This document shows, piece after piece, positions 1 to 7,838 of a DNA stretch of 64,000 nt. Position 1 is the first letter of the stretch. Each line of letters opens with the position of its first letter. This stretch comes from UMGS1696 sp963642885 (lineage in GTDB: Bacteria > Bacillota > Clostridia > Oscillospirales > CAG-272). The notes beneath the pieces were generated by a model. It made no database searches. It was not told where the DNA came from and was given only the letters and a program-made list of their open reading frames with translations. The position numbers and the translations under genes were made by a program. The stretch lies in NCBI GenBank assembly GCA_963642885.1, contig CAVIJI010000006.1, forward strand, positions 1-64,000, in the 5' to 3' direction.

Positions 1-804
1 TTCCTTGGCAAGCTCCTCGGGCAAGCCGTATATCGAGTCATCGTTTCCGAGTACACCGGGGTTTATTTCCTCGAGTGTATTGTAAAACGCAATGGAATCC
101 GCCGAAAACTCAAGCCAGGCCTCGCTGTCCGAAAGCGATTCGAGCTTGTCGGACTCCGATATGCACTCGTTTGCTTCGGTGCCGTAGCTTCCGTTTAAAA
201 GCTCGTTTAAGAAATCGAAGGCATCTTCCGCCTTTTTGCGCTCGGCTTTAGTGGCGAAAAGCCATTTTACACCGCCGAGAGAGGCTTTTAAATCTTTTTC
301 CGCGGAAGTGACGGCTTTTTCGTACGACAATAGAGAACGGCACTTTTCGCAAATCGACAAAGCTCTGCGGTATTTGAGAAGTGCGGAAACAAGAGCGGTT
401 GACTCACTTGTGCGTTTGTCGGCACTGAGACGCAATTTCGCTTCCTTTTGTGTTCGTTCCGCTATTTCACCGACGATTTTTTTTATTTGTACCGCACCGT
501 CGTCGCTGATTCCGTTCAGCATGGCAAGGGTATGTACAGATGCCTTGTTTAAATCCGCTATCGTGTTGTAGCCTTTATCGCGAAGCAGTTTAACTCTGAT
601 TCCGTTTTTTTCGCGGTTTATTTCTTCCACAGGAATGGAATTCAGCATATTGTCTGCTTCTTTTTTGACGAGTGTGTCCGAGGCATCCTTTACTCTTTGA
701 CGGTATTGCCGAACAACGGTATCCGCTTTTTTAAGCTTTTCGGTTATATCGTTATGTGCTTTGAGAATGCTTTTCGCATCCTTTGTGCTGAAGCTTTTTG
801 CCAT
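1..804 (-). CDS. N-terminal part of a large HhH-containing protein, possibly an SNF2/DEAD-type helicase
   Basis: Reading from ATG at 804, an open frame runs 268 codons with no stop and leaves the window at base 1, so only the N-terminus is seen. The start has a GGAGC Shine-Dalgarno 6-7 nt upstream. The sequence opens MAKSFSTKDAKSILKAHND, is highly charged and helical, and at about residues 75-110 has a helix-hairpin-helix-like stretch (MLNGISDDGAVQIKKIV). The context IPVEEINREKNGIRV plus an HhH resembles the N-terminal region of large clostridial SNF2/DEAD-box helicases, but no ATPase motif lies inside the window, so that is inference. It is 26 nt downstream of the DUF554 gene on the same strand and probably cotranscribed with it. 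Confidence 0.6.
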   Translation of the reverse strand, partial: MAKSFSTKDAKSILKAHNDITEKLKKADTVVRQYRQRVKDASDTLVKKEADNMLNSIPVEEINREKNGIRVKLLRDKGYNTIADLNKASVHTLAMLNGISDDGAVQIKKIVGEIAERTQKEAKLRLSADKRTSESTALVSALLKYRRALSICEKCRSLLSYEKAVTSAEKDLKASLGGVKWLFATKAERKKAEDAFDFLNELLNGSYGTEANECISESDKLESLSDSEAWLEFSADSIAFYNTLEEINPGVLGNDDSIYGLPEELAKE

Positions 805-830
805 AATACAGCTCCTTTATTGCGGGATAT

Positions 831-1556
831 TCAGAATTCAAACGGCAGGTACGCCATGATAACGGCGAATATTACAGACGGAAGCATATTGGCAACCTTC
901 AGCTTTTTGCCCCAGACAAGATTTATTCCGATACAGAATATCAAGGTAGAGCCGACAAGTGAAATATATGCCACCGCTTCATCCGTCAGAACAGGTGAAA
1001 CAATTCTTGCGAGAAGTGTTAAAATGCCTTCGAAAATGAATACGGGAACAGCGGAAAAGGCGGCACCCTTACCCATAGATGACGACATGACGGCAATGAT
1101 TATGGCGTCTATAACAGCCTTTACCGCAAGTGTGGAGTAGTCACCCGACAATCCGTCCTGAATCGACCCTACAATGCTCATAGCTCCGATGGATACAGTG
1201 AGTGATGCCGTAACAAAGGCGTTTACAAAGCGTGTGTCGCCGCTGCTTCCGGTTTTACTCTTGAGCCACTCACCTGCTTTTTCGAATCCGCGCTCGATAC
1301 CGATGATTTCACCGAGTATTGTTCCGAGAGCGAGACACAGTACCACGAGCATCGATTTGCCGCTGCTTAACGCGGAATTTTCGATTTCCAGCATTCCCGA
1401 CATTGCTCCCGCAATGCCTATGAATAAAACACTGACGCCGCACGCTTTATTAAGCGAATCCTGCTGTTCTTCTCCGAACAGCTTTCCCGTGAAATGTCCG
1501 ATAAATCCGCCGACTATGATTCCGACGGTGTTGAGTATTGTTCCGAGTCCTATCAA
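831..1556 (-). CDS. DUF554 family membrane protein
   Basis: A 241-residue very hydrophobic protein, opening MIGLGTILNTVGIIVGGFIG and carrying about six or seven predicted membrane segments separated by short loops. The N-terminal Gly-rich first helix and the later ALGTILGEIIGIE segment are typical of the DUF554 (YdfK/YqgA-like) family, which has the same length. Function in the family is not established; it is assumed to be an inner-membrane transport-like protein. It lies 19 nt downstream of the lipoprotein phosphatase gene and 26 nt upstream of the partial gene at the window edge, so all three are likely one transcript from the promoter near 2770. Confidence 0.85.
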   Translation of the reverse strand: MIGLGTILNTVGIIVGGFIGHFTGKLFGEEQQDSLNKACGVSVLFIGIAGAMSGMLEIENSALSSGKSMLVVLCLALGTILGEIIGIERGFEKAGEWLKSKTGSSGDTRFVNAFVTASLTVSIGAMSIVGSIQDGLSGDYSTLAVKAVIDAIIIAVMSSSMGKGAAFSAVPVFIFEGILTLLARIVSPVLTDEAVAYISLVGSTLIFCIGINLVWGKKLKVANMLPSVIFAVIMAYLPFEF

Positions 1557-1575
1557 TTTCAGTTACCTTGTATGT

Positions 1576-2712
1576 TTACTTTGAAATAAAAGAAGTGATG
1601 CCGCTTATTTCTTCGTCTGTCAAGCCGCAGCCTTTAAGATATTTTACTGCGTCGTCTCTGTAGCTGTGTGACTTCAATGCTTCAACGTCATCTGAGCTTA
1701 TTCCGCTGAGATATTCCATGAACGAGTCAAAATACAACGATACAACCGCACTGTATTTATCGTAGGCTTTGTCCTCGGTTATACCGTAATAGTTGGCATA
1801 TGTCGTCATGTAATCCGAGCACATTTCATTGTAATCCGCTCCCGCAAGAGCTTCGAGAACGAGGCATACAAAGCCCGTACGGTCCTTTCCTTCCATACAA
1901 TGTATGTATACCGGACCTCCGCATTCGAGCATATGTCTGAGTCCCGCGGCAAAACAGGTTTTGTAATTGTCGGAGTCATAATTCGAGCCCATCGACAGAA
2001 GAATATCAAGACCTTCTTCATAAAGCGATTTCGTATATGAGGAATCGAAATCATCCGATGCAATATAGCCTTGCATATCCGATTCGGAATCGGCTAAGTC
2101 TATGACGCATACGATACCGACTGATTCTAACAGCTTGTCGGCATAAGAAGCACGATTTCTGCTGTTGTCAACGGGGGATGCTCCTCTGTATATAAAGTTG
2201 TCCTTCATGCTGCCGCCCGACAGCGCTCTGAAATTCGCAAAGATTTCATCGCTTTCGTAGGTGCTTCTGTCAAGCGAATAGCTTTGGCTGAGCGCCTCGT
2301 AGGTTGCGGTATATTTTCCGGCGGTATTCAATTTGAGCTCAACCGTACAATCGTCGGATAAGCCTGCCTGACTCCAGATGCCGCGGTTGTTGTATGTTAT
2401 AAGAACATACTCATTGCTCGGATATGCGACAACTACAGGCTCACCTGTTTTAACATAGTATCCGTTGTAATACGGAACATCGTTGAGAGTGTAACCGTTG
2501 CCGAAAGAGATATCGAGGCTGTCTCCGAATGCGTAGCCTGCGTTGGCAAAGTCGTCTGCGGTAAGAGTTAATACCGCTGAATCGAATTTCGGATCCTTTG
2601 AAACAACGGATGTAAGACTTTCGGCGGATGATGAACAGGATATGAAAAGAAGTGAGAATAAAGCCAATAACGTCACGAAAACGATTGATTTGCGTATAAG
2701 TTTATTCGACAT
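1576..2712 (-). CDS. Lipoprotein tyrosine phosphatase (Y_phosphatase3-like)
   Basis: A 378-residue exported protein. I start it at ATG 2712, which has GAGGTG 6 nt upstream; a longer in-frame ATG at 2787 overlaps the -35 box and is rejected. The N-terminus is a lipoprotein signal ending LLFISC, so it should be anchored on the outer face of the membrane. The C-terminal half has the phosphatase P-loop HCMEGKDRTGF, which fits CX5R (Cys, EGKD, Arg), preceded by the conserved Asn-Phe-Arg and YRGASPVDNSRNRASYAD stretch of the Tyr/Ser phosphatase family of IphP type. The middle N-terminal part is unassigned. Substrate unknown; an extracellular dual-specificity phosphatase acting on protein or phospholipid is possible. 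Confidence 0.82.
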   Translation of the reverse strand: MSNKLIRKSIVFVTLLALFSLLFISCSSSAESLTSVVSKDPKFDSAVLTLTADDFANAGYAFGDSLDISFGNGYTLNDVPYYNGYYVKTGEPVVVAYPSNEYVLITYNNRGIWSQAGLSDDCTVELKLNTAGKYTATYEALSQSYSLDRSTYESDEIFANFRALSGGSMKDNFIYRGASPVDNSRNRASYADKLLESVGIVCVIDLADSESDMQGYIASDDFDSSYTKSLYEEGLDILLSMGSNYDSDNYKTCFAAGLRHMLECGGPVYIHCMEGKDRTGFVCLVLEALAGADYNEMCSDYMTTYANYYGITEDKAYDKYSAVVSLYFDSFMEYLSGISSDDVEALKSHSYRDDAVKYLKGCGLTDEEISGITSFISK

Positions 2713-2757
2713 ATGATTCACCTCGGAAATCTGATTATTTATGTATGGTATAGGACT

Positions 2758-2787
2758 ATTATAGCATACATCACGCGGTATTTTCAA
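2758..2787 (-). promoter_or_regulatory. SigA-type promoter for the phosphatase-DUF554 operon
   Basis: On the minus strand TTGAAA (2782-2787) is followed by an 18-bp spacer and TATAAT (2758-2763). Transcription would begin near 2751, about 40 nt before the ATG at 2712. This placement excludes the longer upstream start. Confidence 0.65.
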
Positions 2788-2936
2788 GATTTATGCGGAA
2801 ACCTATGCTGTTTCGGTATCGTAAAAATCGCTTTAACGCCCTCGATTTACTGCATTATTTTCGAATTTTGACAATATTGACCGTATAAAGGTGCTTTTGC
2901 GGATGAAAAATTTAACATCTGTTCAGCCTTTTGTTA

Positions 2937-2965
2937 TTGATTTTCCGTACCGAATGTTGTAGAAT
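2937..2965 (+). promoter_or_regulatory. SigA-type promoter for the aldolase gene
   Basis: TTGATT (2937-2942), 17-bp spacer, TAGAAT (2960-2965), about 32 nt upstream of the aldolase ATG. A nearby TTGACA at about 2876 has no TATAAT at a usable distance. Confidence 0.55.
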
Positions 2966-3003
2966 TAATTCGTTAAGCTACATTACTATAAAGGAGATAT
3001 ATT

Positions 3004-3963
3004 ATGGCACTTGTTACTACTACCGAGATGTTCAAGAAGGCTTACGAAGGCCACTATGCCATCGGCGCTTTCAATATCAACAATATGGAAATTATACAGG
3101 CTATCACGGAAGCCGCAGGAGAACTCAAGTCTCCCGTTATTCTTCAGGTTTCCGCAGGCGCGAGAAAGTATGCTAAGCAGGCTTACCTCGTTGCTCTCGC
3201 ACAGGCTGCTATACAGGACAGCGGCATCGACCTTGCTCTGCACCTTGACCACGGCGCAGATTTCGATATCTGCAAGGCATGCATAGACGGCGGTTTCTCC
3301 TCCGTTATGATCGACGGCTCTCACTTCGACTACGAAGACAACATCGCCGTTACAAAGAAGGTTGTTGAATACGCTCACGCTCACGGTGTAGTTGTAGAAG
3401 GCGAGCTCGGCGTTCTTGCAGGCGTTGAAGACGATGTAAGCGCAGAGCATTCTTCCTACACAAGACCCGATGAGGTTGAAGATTTCGTAGGCAGAACCGG
3501 CGTTGACTCTCTCGCTATTTCCATCGGTACATCCCACGGCGCATATAAATTCACAGCCGCTCAGTGCACAAGAAATGCCGAGGGTATCCTTGTTCCCCCG
3601 CCGCTCCGTTTCGACATTCTCGAAGAAGTCGGCAAGAGACTTCCCGGATTCCCGATCGTTCTTCACGGCGCGTCTTCCGTTCCGCAGGAGTATGTAAAGG
3701 AAATCAACTCTCTCGGCGGCAAGCTTCCCGATGCAGTAGGTATTCCCGAAGAACAGCTCCGTCAGGCTGCAAAGCTCTCCGTATGCAAGATTAATATCGA
3801 CTCCGATATCCGTCTCGCTATGACCGCAGGCATCAGAAGAGTGTTCAACGAAAAGCCCGAAGTATTCGATCCGAGAACTTATCTCAGCGTAGCTCGCGCA
3901 GAGGTTAAGAAGATGGTTGCTCATAAGATTGAGTACGTTCTCGGTTCCGCAGGTACTCTTTAA
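3004..3963 (+). CDS. fba: Class II fructose-bisphosphate aldolase
   Basis: A 319-residue cytosolic enzyme of glycolysis and gluconeogenesis that cleaves fructose 1,6-bisphosphate into DHAP and glyceraldehyde 3-phosphate using a divalent metal. Seen are the N-terminal AIGAFNINNMEI, the metal-binding ALHLDHGAD segment, VVEGELGVLAG, SIGTSHGAYK and VLHGASSVP, all family signatures in the usual order. ATG 3004 has AAAGGAGA 8 nt upstream. Codons are strongly biased towards C-ending forms compared with neighbours, as expected of a highly expressed gene. FBPase class III lies elsewhere in the window (36.3 kb), so both halves of the FBP node are present. Confidence 0.97.
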   Translation: MALVTTTEMFKKAYEGHYAIGAFNINNMEIIQAITEAAGELKSPVILQVSAGARKYAKQAYLVALAQAAIQDSGIDLALHLDHGADFDICKACIDGGFSSVMIDGSHFDYEDNIAVTKKVVEYAHAHGVVVEGELGVLAGVEDDVSAEHSSYTRPDEVEDFVGRTGVDSLAISIGTSHGAYKFTAAQCTRNAEGILVPPPLRFDILEEVGKRLPGFPIVLHGASSVPQEYVKEINSLGGKLPDAVGIPEEQLRQAAKLSVCKINIDSDIRLAMTAGIRRVFNEKPEVFDPRTYLSVARAEVKKMVAHKIEYVLGSAGTL

Positions 3964-3985
3964 TTAAAGTAATAAAAGCGATTTA

Positions 3986-4019
3986 AGAAAAGAGAAGGGG
4001 ACAATCTCCTTCCTTTTCT
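3986..4019 (+). terminator. Weak hairpin after the aldolase gene
   Basis: An imperfect inverted repeat (AGAAAAGAGAAGGGG against TCCTTCCTTTTCT) 22 nt after the stop. There is no clear U tract, so it may only attenuate readthrough into the thioesterase gene or protect the mRNA 3' end. Confidence 0.35.
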
Positions 4020-4051
4020 ATATATGGAATAAAAAACAGTGAGGTCAGATA

Positions 4052-4777
4052 ATGAAGTGGAGCGGCGATTACACAGTAAACGCTAATGATGTCGATTTCA
4101 ATAATATCGTATCTGTATCGAATATGCTCAGATATATGCAGGACGCGGCAAACTATGAAATGGAAGATGACGGTTTGTCGTATAATGAGCTTTTCGACCG
4201 CAAGCTGAGCTTTGTACTCAGCAGAATAAGAATGAGCTTTTACTCACCTATACATTCGCACGAAAAAATCGAGGTTCAATCATGGGCGTGTGAATCGAAG
4301 GGAGTTCAGTTCAACCGTTGCTACAGAATAATGCGCGGCGGAGTTATTGTGGCTGAAGCGGTATCGGTATGGGCTCTTGTAGGTGTGGAAGACAGACATC
4401 TGCATAGGGTGAACGAATTCGATCTGCCTTACCGCAAGGATGAAATGCTCGAGCTCGACATGCCGGCGAGATTTAAAATACCCGATGATGTGGCTATGCG
4501 TCTGGTGAGCGAACGTCTTGTCGAATATGCCGATGTGGATATGAACGGACATATGAACAATACGCATTATCCCGATATTTTATGCAGTCATCTTTCGGAA
4601 AATATGAGAGGGCAGAGAGTCATATCCATGGGCATATCTTTTCTTTCGGAGGCTCCGCTTGGCGAGAGCATAAAAATATACTCAGGTATGAGTGACGGTA
4701 CACATTATGTGCGGACAATAAAAGAAAACGGTCAGACGAACGTAGAGGCGGAAATAATTCTCGAGCCGATAGCATGA
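4052..4777 (+). CDS. Acyl-ACP thioesterase
   Basis: A 241-residue cytosolic protein with the tandem hot-dog architecture of bacterial acyl-ACP thioesterases (FatA/FatB-like, PF01643). The N-terminal domain has NDVDFNNIVSVSNMLRYMQDAA; the C-terminal domain has the catalytic-type YADVDMNGHMNNTHYPDIL with Asp, Asn and His. It releases free fatty acids from acyl carrier protein during membrane lipid synthesis. ATG 4052 has GAGG 9 nt upstream. It is only 9 nt upstream of the secreted barnase gene, so the two are probably cotranscribed although no functional link is obvious. Confidence 0.9.
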   Translation: MKWSGDYTVNANDVDFNNIVSVSNMLRYMQDAANYEMEDDGLSYNELFDRKLSFVLSRIRMSFYSPIHSHEKIEVQSWACESKGVQFNRCYRIMRGGVIVAEAVSVWALVGVEDRHLHRVNEFDLPYRKDEMLELDMPARFKIPDDVAMRLVSERLVEYADVDMNGHMNNTHYPDILCSHLSENMRGQRVISMGISFLSEAPLGESIKIYSGMSDGTHYVRTIKENGQTNVEAEIILEPIA

Positions 4778-4786
4778 GGTGAGTAA

Positions 4787-5329
4787 ATGAAAAAATTCGG
4801 AAAAATCCTATCATTGCTTTTAACTGTGCTGATTGTAACTCCGTTTATCACGTCATGCGGTATTGACGATGCCACAATCGGGCGAACCGATGGGCCGACG
4901 GAGATTTTAATCAGCGGATTCGGTGATGAGACGGCGTACGAAACTGCGGAAAACGTCGATGAGACGGTGTACGAAGCGGAGCTTGACATAAACGGCACAT
5001 ACGACAGCCGTGACGATGTTTCATTGTACCTTCATATTTACGGCGAGCTTCCGAGCAACTACATAACGAAGGCGGAAGCCAAAAAGCTCGGCTGGGAAGG
5101 CGGTTCGGTTGAAAAATACGCTCCCGGAAAATGCATTGGCGGCTCATCGTTCGGCAACTACGAAGGTCTTCTTCCGCAGGATGAAACATATTACGAGTGC
5201 GACCTGAACACACTCGGAAAGGATTCACGCGGAGCGGAAAGACTCGTATACACCGATGACGGTTACATATATTATACCGGAGACCACTATGAGAGCTTTG
5301 AGCTGCTGTACGAGGGCGGTGAACAATAA
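4787..5329 (+). CDS. Lipoprotein barnase-family ribonuclease
   Basis: A 180-residue protein. Residues 1-24 are a lipoprotein signal ending in the lipobox ITSC (Cys24), followed by an acidic linker to about residue 70. The rest aligns with barnase from YLHIYGELPSNYITKAEAKKL to the end, including APGKCIGGSSFGNYEG. The three catalytic residues of barnase are present: Glu137 (YYECDLN), Arg152 (ERLVYT) and His167 (TGDHYESF). The enzyme should therefore be an active guanyl-type endoribonuclease, unusually tethered to the outer membrane face instead of freely secreted. It shares a TAATG overlap with the downstream barstar gene, so inhibitor synthesis is translationally coupled. Confidence 0.9.
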   Translation: MKKFGKILSLLLTVLIVTPFITSCGIDDATIGRTDGPTEILISGFGDETAYETAENVDETVYEAELDINGTYDSRDDVSLYLHIYGELPSNYITKAEAKKLGWEGGSVEKYAPGKCIGGSSFGNYEGLLPQDETYYECDLNTLGKDSRGAERLVYTDDGYIYYTGDHYESFELLYEGGEQ

Positions 5330-5589
5330 TGAAGATTTTCATTACGATATATTGCGCCGCAATCAAATCGAAAAAGGATTTTTATTCGGCATTTGATTCG
5401 ATTACACCATCGTATTTCGGAAATAATCTCGACGCGCTGCATGATGTTCTTACCGAGATAAACGGTGTTGTTCGACTGACGGATTACGATAAGCTACACG
5501 AAAATCTCGGCTCATATGCGGACGGTATTACACGTGTTCTGAATGACAGCAAAGAAGAAAATTCGATGCTTGATATCATAATCGAATAA
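5329..5589 (+). CDS. Barstar-family ribonuclease inhibitor
   Basis: An 86-residue protein with no signal peptide, so cytosolic. It matches barstar in length and in its core, YFGNNLDALHDVLTEI, which corresponds to the barnase-binding helix; Asp35 and Asp39, the residues that fill the barnase active site, fall at the same numbers as in barstar. Barstar's Trp38 is His here. The gene starts within the stop of the RNase gene (TAATG) and is followed by a strong terminator. Role: neutralise RNase that folds prematurely inside the cell. Confidence 0.88.
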   Translation: MKIFITIYCAAIKSKKDFYSAFDSITPSYFGNNLDALHDVLTEINGVVRLTDYDKLHENLGSYADGITRVLNDSKEENSMLDIIIE

Positions 5590-5594
5590 AGAAC

Positions 5595-5644
5595 GGGCTT
5601 ACGTGTTAAGAAAGCTTTTCTTAACGCATAAGCCCTGTTTTTTT
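5595..5644 (+). terminator. Intrinsic terminator after barstar
   Basis: A long inverted repeat (GGGCTTA...TTAAGAAA and TTTCTTAA...TAAGCCC, GC loop) followed by GTTTTTTT. It ends the aldolase/thioesterase/barnase/barstar direction of transcription. Confidence 0.85.
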
Positions 5645-5662
5645 GCGTTTTAAGCGGTAAGC

Positions 5663-5699
5663 AAAGAAAAAGCTGTCTGCTTAATCAAGCAAACAGCTT
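5663..5699 (-). terminator. Intrinsic terminator of the tRNA operon
   Basis: Read on the minus strand, AAGCTGTTTGCTT pairs with AAGCAGACAGCTT around GATT and is followed by TTTCTTTG. It lies just past the 3' end of tRNA-His. Confidence 0.75.
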
Positions 5700-5702
5700 A
5701 CG

Positions 5703-5777
5703 GGTGGATGATGGGACTCGAACCCACGGCCTTCAGAGCCACAATCTGACGCGCTAGCCAACTGCGCTACACCCACC
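5703..5777 (-). tRNA. tRNA-His (anticodon GTG)
   Basis: A cloverleaf is readable: acceptor GTGGGTG/CATCCAC, D loop AGTTGG, anticodon loop TTGTGGC, T loop GTTCGAGTC. The extra G at -1 and the C discriminator, both identity elements of bacterial tRNA-His, are present. The 3' CCA is not encoded. Last of three tandem tRNAs. Confidence 0.95.
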
Positions 5778-5868
5778 ATACAAAAACACCTGACACAGCG
5801 CAATATCTTGTATCGGGTGATGTAATCGAAGTTCACTGTGCGAATATCACACGGGACACTCCGACATA

Positions 5869-5942
<74 letters not shown>

Positions 5943-5968
5943 ATAAAAAATCTCCGATTAACGGAGAA

Positions 5969-6039
5969 AGCGGGTGATGGGAATCGAACCCACACGACCA
6001 GCTTGGAAGGCTGGAATTCTGCCATTGAACTACACCCGC
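5969..6039 (-). tRNA. tRNA-Gly (anticodon TCC)
   Basis: Acceptor GCGGGTG/CACCCGC, D loop AATGGC, anticodon loop CTTCCAA, T loop GTTCGATTC. CCA is not encoded. First of the tandem Gly-Arg-His set in transcription order; the promoter is presumably in the AT-rich stretch 6050-6110, where I see no clean box pair. Confidence 0.95.
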
Positions 6040-6149
6040 ATGGCACTTGTTGAATGCTTATTAATAATACCACATCATCCTCATTTTGTCAATAGTTTTT
6101 TTGAATTTTTTTATGTTACATACGTAATTCGTTTTTTTGGATAAGACGG

Positions 6150-6178
6150 TTGTTTTTTGTCGCTTGGCGTGATATAAT
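6150..6178 (+). promoter_or_regulatory. SigA-type promoter for the solute-binding protein
   Basis: TTGTTT (6150-6155), 17-bp spacer, TATAAT (6173-6178), 43 nt upstream of the ATG. Confidence 0.6.
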
Positions 6179-6221
6179 CGATTTAGGTAACACACGGAAA
6201 ATATTCATAGGAGGAAATAAC

Positions 6222-7718
6222 ATGAATAAGAGAATACTCACACTTGTGCTTGCGGCTTTGCTTACATCTTCATCATTTATCGCTTGTTCGGAAAATAAAG
6301 CGGAAAACGATGATATCGAAGCGGTACAGAACGAAACAGTCGAAGAAACCGCGGCTGCGACAGCGGAATCCGAGACGGAAACGGAAACAGAGGATTCGCG
6401 TGCTTCGGTTGAGGACGGACTTCCCGAAAAAGATTACGGCGGGACGACATTTACCCTTCTTACACGTGACGGATACGTGGAGGACTTTATGCCGGAGGAA
6501 TTGACGGGAGAGGGTGTAAACGATGCCGAGTATCAGCGTAATGTGAAGATAGGCGAACGCTTTAACGTTAAGCTGCAGAGTGTATCACGGCCGAGTGATT
6601 ACGGAGACACGTCGTGGAACAATCTGCTCGTAAACAGTGCCACAGCAGGGGATGCCGCGTACGACCTTGCGGCAGGCTATGCGGCAACTGTCGTGGACAT
6701 AGTATCAAAGGGAGTACTTTACAACTGGAATGAAGTACCGTACATCAACATGAGCCAACCGTGGTGGAGCGAGCAGATACAGGATGCATTCACCGTAAAC
6801 GGCAAGATGTTCTATATGACGGGCGACTATTCGCTGTCTCTTTGGAGCAACATGTATGCGTTTATATTCAACAAGGAAATCGCCGAAAACTACAATGTGG
6901 AAAACCTGTATGATGTTGTCCGCGAAGGAAAATGGACACTTGACAAACTGCAGGAAATATCCGAGAAATGCTCTTCCGATATAGACGGAAACGGTGTTTA
7001 TGACGAAAACGATGCTTACGGCTTGACTTCCAACTGGTCAACCGCAATCGACACGTTCCAGATTTCATGTGAAATGAGAGTCCTTTCGAAAAACGAAGCC
7101 GGTTCTCTTGAGTTTACACTTAATACCGAGAGATCGACCGCGGTTCTCGAAAAGGTAGCTAAGCTGTATCATGAATCACATTGTGCGTATACCGCAAGCG
7201 GAGACGAACACTATGAGAAGATATATTTAGACGGCCGTGCTTTGTTCTTACCGCAGTATTTTGAGGCAACGAATAAGCTGCGTGAAATGGATGCGGACTA
7301 TGGTGTTCTTCCGTATCCTAAATTTGACGAGACACAGGAAAACTATATAAATACCTCGAGAGACAATTTCGACCTGTTTGTTCTTACGGTAGATGCAAAG
7401 GATATCGAAATGTCGGGAATTATAACCGAGGCTTTAGCCGCGGAATCATATCGTACGGTAATTCCGCAATATTACGATGTAGTGCTCAAGGTAAAGAATT
7501 CGCGTGATGAAGACTCCGCAGAGATGATTGACCTGATTCGCGATACGCTTTCGTTTGACCTCGGTTACCTCTGCTCGAGTTCGCTCAGCGGTGCGGGTCA
7601 CTTCTTTGTAAATCTTGTCCGCGACAATAATACGGATATCGCATCGAAGTGCGCATCGAATACCAAAGTTATAAACAAACTGCTGGATAAGATGCTTAAG
7701 GCGTACGGTGTTGAGTGA
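6222..7718 (+). CDS. Extracellular solute-binding lipoprotein
   Basis: A 498-residue lipoprotein. ATG 6222 has AGGAGG 7 nt upstream and lies 3' of the promoter; a longer frame from 6150 starts inside that promoter. Residues 1-22 are a signal ending SSFIAC, followed by an acidic linker rich in Glu-Thr repeats, then DYGGTTFTLLTRDG, the start of a type-1-like sugar-binding fold seen in large families of ABC substrate-binding proteins of gut Clostridia. The ligand is likely a carbohydrate or oligosaccharide by family analogy. No permease or ATPase gene is adjacent; the gene has its own promoter and terminator, so it is an orphan that must share a transporter encoded elsewhere. Confidence 0.8.
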   Translation: MNKRILTLVLAALLTSSSFIACSENKAENDDIEAVQNETVEETAAATAESETETETEDSRASVEDGLPEKDYGGTTFTLLTRDGYVEDFMPEELTGEGVNDAEYQRNVKIGERFNVKLQSVSRPSDYGDTSWNNLLVNSATAGDAAYDLAAGYAATVVDIVSKGVLYNWNEVPYINMSQPWWSEQIQDAFTVNGKMFYMTGDYSLSLWSNMYAFIFNKEIAENYNVENLYDVVREGKWTLDKLQEISEKCSSDIDGNGVYDENDAYGLTSNWSTAIDTFQISCEMRVLSKNEAGSLEFTLNTERSTAVLEKVAKLYHESHCAYTASGDEHYEKIYLDGRALFLPQYFEATNKLREMDADYGVLPYPKFDETQENYINTSRDNFDLFVLTVDAKDIEMSGIITEALAAESYRTVIPQYYDVVLKVKNSRDEDSAEMIDLIRDTLSFDLGYLCSSSLSGAGHFFVNLVRDNNTDIASKCASNTKVINKLLDKMLKAYGVE

Positions 7719-7778
7719 CGAAAGCCGCCGATTAAAGTGCTGCCGCAATAAATCATATTTTTAACACAATAATAAATA

Positions 7779-7810
7779 AAGAAGGACGTTCGGCGGAACG
7801 TCCTTCTTTT
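7779..7810. terminator. Bidirectional terminator between convergent genes
   Basis: GAAGGACGTTC and GAACGTCCTTC form an 11-bp stem with a GGCG loop, with T tract on the plus side and an A-rich stretch giving T on the minus side. It serves the solute-binding gene and the convergent zinc-ribbon gene. Confidence 0.8.
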
Positions 7811-7838
7811 ACTCTGAAATTATATAACGAATGCGGAA

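Noticed and set aside
2986..3924. 312-codon minus-strand frame over the aldolase gene
   Set aside because: Shadow of the biased codon use in a highly expressed gene; no ribosome site or family resemblance.
6222..7718. Solute-binding gene as part of an ABC operon
   Set aside because: It has its own promoter and terminator, and no permease or ATPase gene is adjacent.
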